Source: Candidatus Latescibacterota bacterium
GTDB lineage: Bacteria > Latescibacterota > UBA2968
Direction: 5' to 3'
DNA length: 62,279 bases
NCBI GenBank assembly: GCA_022821275.1
Contig: JAJEDY010000068.1
Location: 1 to 62,279 of the forward strand
Shown: piece after piece, positions 40,996 to 48,353 of the stretch
Layout of the letters: every line of letters begins with the position of its first letter
Position numbering within the stretch: the first letter of the stretch is position 1
Notes under the pieces: generated by a model
Databases searched by the model: none
Told to the model about the DNA's origin: nothing
What the model saw: only the letters and a program-made list of their open reading frames with translations
Position numbers and translations under genes: made by a program

Positions 40996-42246
40996 ATGGC
41001 CGAAGGTAAATTCGACCTGCTGTTAAAAGGCGGGCGGGTAATTGATCCAGCCAACAAGGTGAACGGATTATGCGATGTGGGAATTGCAGATGGCAAAATT
41101 GCAAAAGTAGAAACAGATATCGCCGCGGAAGAAGCAGACCATGTGGTAGATGTATCTGGTCTGATAATAACGCCCGGATTGATCGATATACACATCCATG
41201 CCTATTTCACCCGAGCATCAGGAGAGGGCCTCTTCAGTTCAAGCCTGAACCCAGATGCACATTTCCCACATTCTGGCGTAACAACATGCGTAGATACGGG
41301 AACCGCGGGATGTGAGGAAATAGCGCATTTTCGCCAAACCGTCATGGAACAGGCAAAAACGCGGGTCCTGGCCTATGTAAATATCTCTGCACCTGGTATG
41401 GGCGCGCCCGAGCAGGATATCCAGACCTTTGACGTAGATAGCGCGGCAAAAGCCGCCCTCGAACACAGCGAAGTAGTCGTCGGCATCAAAACAGCACATT
41501 ACTGGACAAGCGCGCCATTTGACGCAATGCATCCACCCTGGGAATCGGTGGAAAAAGCAGTTGAAGCGGGCGATGGATGCGGCATGCCCGTCATGGTCGA
41601 TTTTTGGCCGCGTCCCGAACGGCCCTATCCCGCACTGATTCTCGAAAAACTCCGCCCGGGTGATATTCACACCCATGTCTATGCGAGGCAATTCCCCGTA
41701 GTAGATGACAACGGAAACGTCCAGCCGTATATGTTTGAAGCCAGACAACGCGGAATCTGGTTTGACCTGGGACACGGCGCTGCGAGCTTCTGGTATCGAA
41801 ACGGCGCGCGAGCCATCGCCAATGGATTTGCCCCCGACTCCATCAGCACAGACCTGCACATGGGCAATATTTCTGGTACCGTATTCAGCATGCAAGACAC
41901 CATGTCAAAATGTCTGGCAATGGGCATGACCCTCGAAGACGTAATTTACAGATCAACCGCGACGCCAGCGCAGGCAATCGGACGGTCAGAATTGGGCACC
42001 CTATCAGTGGGTGCGGAAGCAGATGTTGCAGTCCTCGCTCTCGAAAAGGGGAACTTCTCATTTCAAGACTGCGGCTATACGCGAATAGACACAGATCAAC
42101 GCCTGATCTGTCGGCTCACAATTCGCAATGGACAGATCATTTTTGATCGAGACGCGCGCACCGTCCCCCATTGGGAAGATGCGCCCCCCGAATACTGGCC
42201 GGTAACTGAAATACCCGTCAGGGTCCCCAGATTGTGGCGGGCATGA
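40996..42246 (+). CDS. Amidohydrolase/deacetylase, dihydroorotase-related
   Basis: 416 aa. GGAGG precedes two tandem ATG codons; the second, with 6-nt spacing, is chosen. Motifs: GGRVIDPANKVNG, metal site ITPGLIDIHIHAY (HxH), VVGIKTAHYW where the bridging Lys lies in the cyclic amidohydrolase family, DIHTHVYARQF, and the C-terminal ISTDLHMGN with the catalytic Asp. Atu3266/EF0837-type deacetylases have this pattern. It probably hydrolyses an amide or cyclic amide of a sugar or amino acid. It is rightward among leftward genes and has its own promoter. Confidence 0.88.
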   Translation: MAEGKFDLLLKGGRVIDPANKVNGLCDVGIADGKIAKVETDIAAEEADHVVDVSGLIITPGLIDIHIHAYFTRASGEGLFSSSLNPDAHFPHSGVTTCVDTGTAGCEEIAHFRQTVMEQAKTRVLAYVNISAPGMGAPEQDIQTFDVDSAAKAALEHSEVVVGIKTAHYWTSAPFDAMHPPWESVEKAVEAGDGCGMPVMVDFWPRPERPYPALILEKLRPGDIHTHVYARQFPVVDDNGNVQPYMFEARQRGIWFDLGHGAASFWYRNGARAIANGFAPDSISTDLHMGNISGTVFSMQDTMSKCLAMGMTLEDVIYRSTATPAQAIGRSELGTLSVGAEADVAVLALEKGNFSFQDCGYTRIDTDQRLICRLTIRNGQIIFDRDARTVPHWEDAPPEYWPVTEIPVRVPRLWRA

Positions 42247-42260
42247 AAAGAACATTATCC

Positions 42261-42300
42261 GCAGATGGACGCAGATAAAGGCAGATTGTGGCGGACATAA
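42261..42300. repeat. Four degenerate 10-bp units after the amidohydrolase
   Basis: Three units GCAGATnnnn and one GCGGACATAA follow each other in exact 10-bp register. The stretch AGATTGTGGCGG also occurs at the end of the amidohydrolase gene (42229-42240), about 53 bp away. It resembles the GCAGATGGACGCAGAT-type short repeats scattered through some bacterial genomes. Confidence 0.6.
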
Positions 42301-42305
42301 AAACG

Positions 42306-43313
42306 TCAACCCAGCGTCTCTGGGCACACCATCTCGCCCCGTTCGGCCGATGTATCGGCCGCGCATGCCGCCGCGAGCGAGTCGAAGGCATCTTCACCAG
42401 TCACCGCGATCGGTGCATCGTTCACGACCGAATCGACAAACGCGTGAACGGCCCCCGCGATCCCCGACGCTGTACTGTTGTCCAAACCGCTTAAATCTTC
42501 CCAGTCCTCTGCCCCTTCGCGATAGACATGCGGTCCCACAATCATGCCTTCAGAAGCAACCAGTCGGAACGTATCGTCAAAAAAACTCGAACGCGGCCAG
42601 CGCGCCTCATAGGTCACCGTGACCTGACCCACGACACCATCTACAAACTGGAACAGAGCGGATGTTGTTTTATCTCTTGGGAACGCCAGATTGCCGAGTC
42701 GATTGGCGAAAGCACAGACAGACTCGACGGGTCGCCCTGCGTAATGTCGCGCGAGATCCACTTCGTGAATGCCCGAACCGTTCAAGGCACTCCGCCCCGC
42801 CTCCACCGACGCATACCACGGCGAACGCGCAAATTGCCCGCGTTTGTCCTGAATCGCATCGATACGGAGGTGGATCAGATCGCCCACTTCGCCAGCATCG
42901 AGAATCGCTTTGATTCGCTTGAAGCGCGGCCGGAACCTGCGCTCATGCGCTACCATCACTTTCTTCCCCGTCGCCTTTGCCGCGGCCAAAATTGCACGCG
43001 CGTCCTCGAGGTTCGTCGCAAGCGGTTTTGTCTGCAACACGTGGGCACCAGCCTCGAAGCAAGCCGTTGAATGTGGTCGATGGAGATGATCGGGAGTCAC
43101 GACACACACCGCGTCAGGACGCTCCTTTTCGAGCATAACCTCAATCATCTCATAGACGGCATCCACCTCGTCGTGCTCCCTGTGAACCCTTTCGGCTCGA
43201 TCGGCGTCTGGATCCACCAGAACAAGCCTGTCTATATCCGGATGCCCAACCAGCGCACGAACAAAATGCTGGCCCAACCCAAGCCCCACTACTGCTGCCT
43301 TTATCGATCCCAT
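42306..43313 (-). CDS. Gfo/Idh/MocA-family oxidoreductase
   Basis: 335 aa. The start at 43313 (MGSIKAAVVGLGLGQHF) has AAGGAG 5 nt upstream; the longer frame runs back through a terminator stem. The N-terminal Rossmann motif is VVGLGLG. The family EKP stretch reads LQTKPLATNLEDA, and EVDLARHYAGRP lies in the C-terminal domain. These enzymes use NAD(P) to oxidise or reduce sugars and inositols. It probably belongs with the surrounding catabolic genes; the substrate is unknown. Confidence 0.92.
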   Translation of the reverse strand: MGSIKAAVVGLGLGQHFVRALVGHPDIDRLVLVDPDADRAERVHREHDEVDAVYEMIEVMLEKERPDAVCVVTPDHLHRPHSTACFEAGAHVLQTKPLATNLEDARAILAAAKATGKKVMVAHERRFRPRFKRIKAILDAGEVGDLIHLRIDAIQDKRGQFARSPWYASVEAGRSALNGSGIHEVDLARHYAGRPVESVCAFANRLGNLAFPRDKTTSALFQFVDGVVGQVTVTYEARWPRSSFFDDTFRLVASEGMIVGPHVYREGAEDWEDLSGLDNSTASGIAGAVHAFVDSVVNDAPIAVTGEDAFDSLAAACAADTSAERGEMVCPETLG

Positions 43314-43334
43314 AACGTCTCCTTCTGCTTCAGC

Positions 43335-43370
43335 AAAAAGGCGGTCCATCGCATGATGGAGCCGCCTTTT
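43335..43370 (-). terminator. Intrinsic terminator after the ZIP gene
   Basis: AAAAGGCGGTCCATC pairs with GATGGAGCCGCCTTTT with one bulge and a 4-nt loop. Leftward, a run of five T follows. It closes the long metal operon before the Gfo/Idh gene. Confidence 0.85.
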
Positions 43371-43396
43371 CTTATACGAACCTCTTATTTTTTCTG

Positions 43397-44266
43397 TCAA
43401 TGCATCTCGTGCGTCTCCAACCCGTGCACAGCCCCGGACTCGATAAAATACAACCCATACGCGAGCACAATCCCCATGAGGAAAGCCACAGTGAGCTTGA
43501 CGCGGTCATGACTGTGAAAATGAATTTCCGGCAACAAATCACTCAGGGAAACACACAGAAACGCACCGGCTGCCAGAACCAGCACATAACCGACCACCTC
43601 TTCCTCCCAATGCCCCAGAAGCCCAATCCCCAAAAAAGTCAACAAAGCCACCACCGGACAGAGCATAGCGAACCCGACATTGACTGCTATCCGAGTGCGA
43701 AGGCTATGACCGGCGGCCTGCAACAAACCGATAATAGAAAACGCGTCGAGTGGCTTGTGCAAAAGAATCGCAAGAAACACTCCGAGTCCCGCCAAACCGG
43801 CTTCACCTCCATGTATTTCACCAACCCGAATGCTGGTACCCAGGGCGATCCCCTCGGTCACCGTATGCAGCCCCAGCCCCAGGCAGATACTGATCAGCCT
43901 CCTCCTGGAACTGCTGTGTTCATGTTCGTGGGCATGCTCGTGTTCATGGGGGAAATCACCTGCTTCGTCGCCAAATTCGTGCTGATGAAAATTAAAAATA
44001 CGCAACAACAACACCATCAGTATGATACCAAACATCATCAAACCCACGGCTTTTTCGACAGCACCTGGACCGGGAATCAATACCAGACCGTGCGGCAGGA
44101 GATGATACAGCGCGACGCCAAGGATGAACCCCGCAACAAAACTCATCACTATCTGGATACGCGTATGCGTCATCGTAACAATTGTCGGCAAATATCCACC
44201 GAGCAAAGACGCGGCAAGGATAGCGAGGGCGTATCCCAATAAAAGTATGAGAAAATTTGAATCCAC
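43397..44266 (-). CDS. ZIP-family metal transporter with His-rich loop
   Basis: 289 aa with about eight membrane spans. ZIP motifs in TM4 (LHTVTEGIALGTS) and TM5 (LHKPLDAFSIIGL) provide the metal-binding His and Asp/Glu. The TM3-TM4 loop is packed with His and Glu (HEHEHAHEHEH, ~110-122), the classic zinc-sensing or binding loop. ZIP proteins move Zn2+ or other divalent metals into the cytoplasm. It is last in the leftward metal operon, 134 bp after the multi-pass protein. It opens with GTG and lacks a strong ribosome-binding site. Confidence 0.92.
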   Translation of the reverse strand: MDSNFLILLLGYALAILAASLLGGYLPTIVTMTHTRIQIVMSFVAGFILGVALYHLLPHGLVLIPGPGAVEKAVGLMMFGIILMVLLLRIFNFHQHEFGDEAGDFPHEHEHAHEHEHSSSRRRLISICLGLGLHTVTEGIALGTSIRVGEIHGGEAGLAGLGVFLAILLHKPLDAFSIIGLLQAAGHSLRTRIAVNVGFAMLCPVVALLTFLGIGLLGHWEEEVVGYVLVLAAGAFLCVSLSDLLPEIHFHSHDRVKLTVAFLMGIVLAYGLYFIESGAVHGLETHEMH

Positions 44267-44400
44267 AGTTTTAAACCAGAACCTGGTTCACAATAATCTG
44301 AGATGGGGTAGAATGGATGTACGGAATAAGAATAGATGAGAAAAAAGGAAGGGAAATAGCAGTACAGACACGACCAGTACGCCTACCATCGAGACTGTTA

Positions 44401-44889
44401 TCAAAAGAAAATGATCAACAGAATAATACTGCTCAATCCACCAAGCAGAAATCCCACAGCACTGACAATACCGGCCGCCGTAGCGTAATCGGCGAGGCGA
44501 AAAGTCTGTTCTTCAACCGTAAACATCACCTGTGTTCGGTCAATCTCGCCATCGACAAACCGTTTCAATGCATTCTCTGCACCGTGAGCCTCCTTGACCG
44601 AGACCACGGCGACCAGGATCATAGCCATAGCTGATCCAAGCGTTCCCACCGCAAACATAAGCAGTGTCAGCAAGGAAGCCCAGTGATAAGCGGGATCTTC
44701 ACCACCCGTGGATGCACTCATAAAACCGATAATCAACGCGGCACCACCTGCATTGCCAAACAACAACAGGCGTGCTGTCTCGGTAATCATCCTGAACATG
44801 GTACCGCGCCGCAGAGCAACAACCTTATAAAGCTCACGCAACCACTCTTCGCCGATCTCTTCGACAGAAAATTCGTCTATATTCTTCAA
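44401..44889 (-). CDS. Multi-pass membrane protein of unknown function
   Basis: 162 aa. A polar N-terminus (~40 residues) precedes four hydrophobic spans: LLLFGNAGGAALIIGFM, WASLLTLLMFAVGTLGSAM with AMILVAVV, and GIVSAVGFLLGGLSSIILLIIFF. A charged ~30-residue loop (KEAHGAENALKRFVDGEIDR) separates the last two. I do not recognise a family. The TTG start overlaps the stop of the periplasmic binding protein (TTGA) and has AGGAG 8 nt upstream, so the two are translationally coupled. The pair may form a sensor-membrane unit. Confidence 0.75.
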   Translation of the reverse strand: MKNIDEFSVEEIGEEWLRELYKVVALRRGTMFRMITETARLLLFGNAGGAALIIGFMSASTGGEDPAYHWASLLTLLMFAVGTLGSAMAMILVAVVSVKEAHGAENALKRFVDGEIDRTQVMFTVEEQTFRLADYATAAGIVSAVGFLLGGLSSIILLIIFF

Positions 44890-46133
44890 GGATGATTCTC
44901 CTTTTCAGAATGATCGTCACCCAAATGGATCAGTCTGATATAGCTTGAACCCGCATTCTCACCGGATTTAAAATGAATGACCCAATCGCCAATCACGACA
45001 GGCTTAGCCGGTGACATTGCATCTTTCAAGAACTGCTCTCGCGTCAACTTATCGCCCATATTCCCCAACACCTCCGTTTTGTATTCCCGCGGCAATGACG
45101 CTGGCAGCGCGCCCGTCAACTCACCGGCCATACGATCCAACACAGCGATGAGATATCGGCCCAATATATAACCCTCCAGACATACCTCATTAAATGGGTG
45201 CTGATGGTCTTCCGGTGACAATTTTACGGCTTGTTGGAACTGTCGCACGACATGACTATTCACATTTTGAGCGTCTGGCATCACCTCGGTCACCACGATC
45301 CTATCACTCGGCGAATGGATCCGCTTCTCCAACTCGCGGGATAAAACAAAGGACAGATTGGCTATGATGTATTTATGTCCCAGAGAATTGGCCAGATTGA
45401 TAATTTCCGCATTGGCGGCATAGGCTCCCACGATCAGGATGGCGTCCAGATCGGCTTTATCCAATGCGAACAGACTCGCATGGACGGCATGTGTATTCCG
45501 CGAGTAGGAGGTCTTCGCCAGTATGGGAAGGTCGCGGCTATCGAGAACCTCCTTGTAGTTTCTCAAGACCGAACGCCCGAACGCATCATCCTGATATATA
45601 ATGCCGAAACGCCTTTTGCCGAGATCGTCAATCATGTGATGCACCTGTTCATAGATCTCGTCAAAGTAGCCAGCTCTCAGATTGATGATGTGTGGATACT
45701 TTTTAGCCTCGCGCAAAAAGTCGGCCCCCGTAAACGGTCCCACAAAGGGAATCTGAGCCGTTCGCAGCACTGGAACAATGCGCTTGGCGGTCGGCGTTCC
45801 CACGCCGCCGATGACGGCGAACACATTGTTTTCGGAAACGAATCTCTCTGCATTCGCGGCTGCCAGATCAGGCTCGTACGCGTCATCTAAAGAAACGAGC
45901 CTCAACAACCTGCCATACACTCCGCCGCGATCATTCTGTTCCTGAAAAGCGGTCAAAATGCCAGCGCGATACCACAAACCCAAATTTTTGTTTGGACCCG
46001 AAAAGCAAGCGGTTTGTCCGAACACAATCGTACTATCAGTAACTCCCGGAGCCGCCGCCGAGGGCAGGGTGAGCACCAACAGGATGAGACAGGAAGCTAT
46101 GCCCATCGATATGGACTTATTGCGCAGACTCAC
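44886..46133 (-). CDS. Type-1 periplasmic binding protein (branched-chain amino-acid type), orphan
   Basis: 415 aa. GTG at 46133 is chosen: AAGGAG lies 7 nt upstream. It overlaps the end of the HflK-like gene by 17 bp. A signal peptide ends near SAAA (~28). Peripla_BP_6 features follow: IVFGQTACFSGPNKNLGLWYRAGILTAF, ENNVFAVIGGVGTPTAKRIVPVL, FGIIYQDDAFGRSVLRNYKEVL and LDAILIVGAYAANAEIIN. Such proteins feed ABC importers or act as sensors, but no permease or ATPase is near. It is coupled instead to SPFH proteins and a multi-pass membrane protein. Three Cys are not spaced as a metal site. Confidence 0.88.
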   Translation of the reverse strand: MSLRNKSISMGIASCLILLVLTLPSAAAPGVTDSTIVFGQTACFSGPNKNLGLWYRAGILTAFQEQNDRGGVYGRLLRLVSLDDAYEPDLAAANAERFVSENNVFAVIGGVGTPTAKRIVPVLRTAQIPFVGPFTGADFLREAKKYPHIINLRAGYFDEIYEQVHHMIDDLGKRRFGIIYQDDAFGRSVLRNYKEVLDSRDLPILAKTSYSRNTHAVHASLFALDKADLDAILIVGAYAANAEIINLANSLGHKYIIANLSFVLSRELEKRIHSPSDRIVVTEVMPDAQNVNSHVVRQFQQAVKLSPEDHQHPFNEVCLEGYILGRYLIAVLDRMAGELTGALPASLPREYKTEVLGNMGDKLTREQFLKDAMSPAKPVVIGDWVIHFKSGENAGSSYIRLIHLGDDHSEKENHP

Positions 46134-47439
46134 TTTTTTTCTCCTTATCCATGGTTTTGCTGCTGTCCTGCATGCTTTCCGCAGCTTTCGTCTCAATCAC
46201 CGCTTGCTGGTCTGCCTGTCGCACGTTGGTCTGGGGATGGGTTGTCGTATGCTCATGAGAGAATACACTGGGCATGTCGAATATCAGTGATCTCATATTG
46301 GCAACTCTCTGGTGATGGCGTTCCGCGCGCCTTTTGTGGAATTGACCGTCCAGCAAGTGTTTGTCCTCATTAACATTTTCAAAAGTATGCGTATCCTGCT
46401 GCCGCGCCGTTGAAAAAGAAGGTCTATCGACGAGCTGACCGTCAACCGGGGGCGCGTCCAGCAACATATCTGCGGGTGTATGCCCCGCGAGACCTTCTAT
46501 CATGTTGATATCGATCGTCGCCTCGTTGCGGGGATTGACCGCAGACAGACTCGCTTCTGAAAAGATCGTACGCATGCGCTGCCAGTACCGCGTGATAGCC
46601 ACTTGCGTTCGTTGACTTTTGTACTCGGCGAGCAGAGCGCGGAATGCGTCGGCACTGCTTTGAGCCTGCACAATGCGTTCTCGCCCCCTGGCGTGGGCAT
46701 CCATCACCACTGCCTCCGCCTGCCCCCTGCTGTGCGCGAGCATCTTCTCCCGCGTGCGGTTGGCATTGCTCTCTGCTTGCGCACGCTCGGCAATCGCATC
46801 GTTGACATCCCGGAATGCCGCAATCGTTTCTGCAATTGGGCTTATATCGACGATGTTGAGAGAGACAATCTCTATGCCAACGTCATATTCTTCAAGAAGG
46901 TCGGTGATCTTAACCAACAGGTGGTGTTGAATGATATTGCGGTTGGAAGTCAGGATCAGATCAATAAAATTCTGCCCCATGATATTGATCAACTCTTCCC
47001 GCAAGAGCATGGAGACCACCTCGAGAGGATCGACAGATTTGTACAGAAAATTTCTCAGATTATCTATCCGGTATTGAAGGGCGATATCCACCTCAAACAG
47101 GTTTGTATCCCCGGACAATATTGTAAAATTGGCGGTGCCACCGCTCTTACTGGCTATCTGATGCTGGACGATCCGCTTGACCTTGCGAATATGAACTTCG
47201 TCGATAATGGGGATGCAGTAGCGTATCCCGGGACCTATGTCCATACTGACCACCTTCCCGAAACGCAGAACCACGGCCTCTTCCTCTTTCTTTACAATAT
47301 AGAAACCGCTGCCCAACACCACAGCGACGACTATCGCGACGAGCACCGTGATGATTCGCCTTTTGGGATACTGCCCAACGAAATCAAAGGCGGCGTAAAT
47401 CATGCGCGTACTGCGCGGTAATGGTTGTTGTTCATTCAT
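46117..47439 (-). CDS. hflK: HflK-like SPFH/band-7 protein with long His-rich tail
   Basis: 440 aa. One N-terminal membrane span (~28-50), then an SPFH domain (~50-235: EEEAVVLRFGKVVSMDIGPG; EVDIALQYRIDN; LREELINIMGQ) and an Ala/Glu-rich helix (RAQAESNANRTREKMLAHSRGQAEAVV). HflK/HflC pairs cap FtsH protease in other bacteria. The last ~110 residues are unusual, polar and His-rich (HKRRAERHHQ, SHEHTTTHPQ), with no family match. It sits 15 bp after the HflC-like gene and overlaps the binding-protein gene. No ftsH is nearby, so its partner is unclear. Confidence 0.88.
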   Translation of the reverse strand: MNEQQPLPRSTRMIYAAFDFVGQYPKRRIITVLVAIVVAVVLGSGFYIVKKEEEAVVLRFGKVVSMDIGPGIRYCIPIIDEVHIRKVKRIVQHQIASKSGGTANFTILSGDTNLFEVDIALQYRIDNLRNFLYKSVDPLEVVSMLLREELINIMGQNFIDLILTSNRNIIQHHLLVKITDLLEEYDVGIEIVSLNIVDISPIAETIAAFRDVNDAIAERAQAESNANRTREKMLAHSRGQAEAVVMDAHARGRERIVQAQSSADAFRALLAEYKSQRTQVAITRYWQRMRTIFSEASLSAVNPRNEATIDINMIEGLAGHTPADMLLDAPPVDGQLVDRPSFSTARQQDTHTFENVNEDKHLLDGQFHKRRAERHHQRVANMRSLIFDMPSVFSHEHTTTHPQTNVRQADQQAVIETKAAESMQDSSKTMDKEKKSESAQ

Positions 47440-47454
47440 CGTTATAGCCCCATC

Positions 47455-48342
47455 TTATCTGGGTATTGCTTTGCTGTCCAGGTATTTGAACAATTCATTA
47501 TCTGCCGGCAGCATGAGCGTCGTGTTTTTATCGATGATCAGATCGTAGCTGTCAAGTGCGCGGATAAACTTGTAAAACTCCGGATCTTCCCGATAGGCTT
47601 TACCCAGCAATGCCATTGCCTGAGCCTCGGCATTACCGAGAATAGTCGTTGCTTCTGCGTGGGCGGCGGCCATAATTTTTTCGTGCTCGTTGATAGCAAG
47701 AGCCTCGATGGTTATCGCCTTCTCTTCCCCCTCACTGCGATAGCGGGTGGCAATGCGTGCACGCTCGGAAATCATTCGCTGGATCACGCTCGGTCGGTTC
47801 TCTACCGGCAAAGTGTATTCAACGATACCGACCCGTATCAACTCAATCCCATAGTTGGCTTTGGCGATCGGCGCGATCCTGTTGTGCATCTCGCGACACG
47901 CCTCGTGCAGGTCCTCGTGCTCCAGTCCCAGACTGATAAACGCATCGCGTGCCCTATTGCTGATGACGATACCGCTACTTGCAAAATAGAGTTCCCGCAA
48001 ACGCTCAACGGCATTTACATCAGTTCGGATGGCTTCGACATACTTTATGGGATCACTGATACGCCACATCGTATAACCGTCAACCAGGACATTCTTCTGG
48101 TCTTCCGTAATCAACTCGTGGGTAAGACCGTTGAGCGTCTGTATGCGCCGGTCAACCTTGTATATCTTCGATATTGGCCACGGCCATTTGACATGCAGCC
48201 CGGGTTCCTTCACAGGCGGCGAGATCTTGCCAAAGTGGGTCAACACGCCTTGTTGCGTCTCATGGATGGTGTAAAAACAGCTATACGCGATTACACCGAT
48301 AAAAACCACGACAATAGCTGTGACAATTCTTTTAAAAGTCAT
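47455..48342 (-). CDS. hflC: HflC-like SPFH/band-7 protein
   Basis: 295 aa. An N-terminal signal anchor (FKRIVTAIVVVFIGVIAYSCFY) is followed by an SPFH domain with HETQQGVLTHFGKISPPVKEPGLHVKWPWP. The HflC-type pattern continues with VDGYTMWRISDPIKYVEAI, RLRELYFASSGIVISNRARDAF and ISERARIATRYRSEGEEKA, and ends in the LPADNELFKYLDSK segment. It should assemble with the HflK-like protein into a periplasmic/membrane cage. It lies 11 bp after the permease-SPFH fusion and 15 bp before the HflK-like gene. GGGAG precedes the ATG. Confidence 0.92.
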   Translation of the reverse strand: MTFKRIVTAIVVVFIGVIAYSCFYTIHETQQGVLTHFGKISPPVKEPGLHVKWPWPISKIYKVDRRIQTLNGLTHELITEDQKNVLVDGYTMWRISDPIKYVEAIRTDVNAVERLRELYFASSGIVISNRARDAFISLGLEHEDLHEACREMHNRIAPIAKANYGIELIRVGIVEYTLPVENRPSVIQRMISERARIATRYRSEGEEKAITIEALAINEHEKIMAAAHAEATTILGNAEAQAMALLGKAYREDPEFYKFIRALDSYDLIIDKNTTLMLPADNELFKYLDSKAIPR

Positions 48343-48353
48343 AATCTTTCTCC

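Noticed and set aside
43920-43965. Short tandem repeat in the ZIP gene
   Set aside because: It encodes the His/Glu-rich metal loop and needs no separate explanation.
44286-44387. 33-codon hydrophobic frame between the four-span protein and the ZIP gene
   Set aside because: No ribosome-binding site and too short to judge; probably chance.
46603-47421. Frame of 272 codons opposite the HflK-like gene
   Set aside because: Antisense shadow with no recognisable domain.
46117-48342. Standard HflKC-FtsH complex
   Set aside because: The pair is HflK/HflC-like, but no ftsH is near, and the context is metal transport; the usual role should not be assumed.
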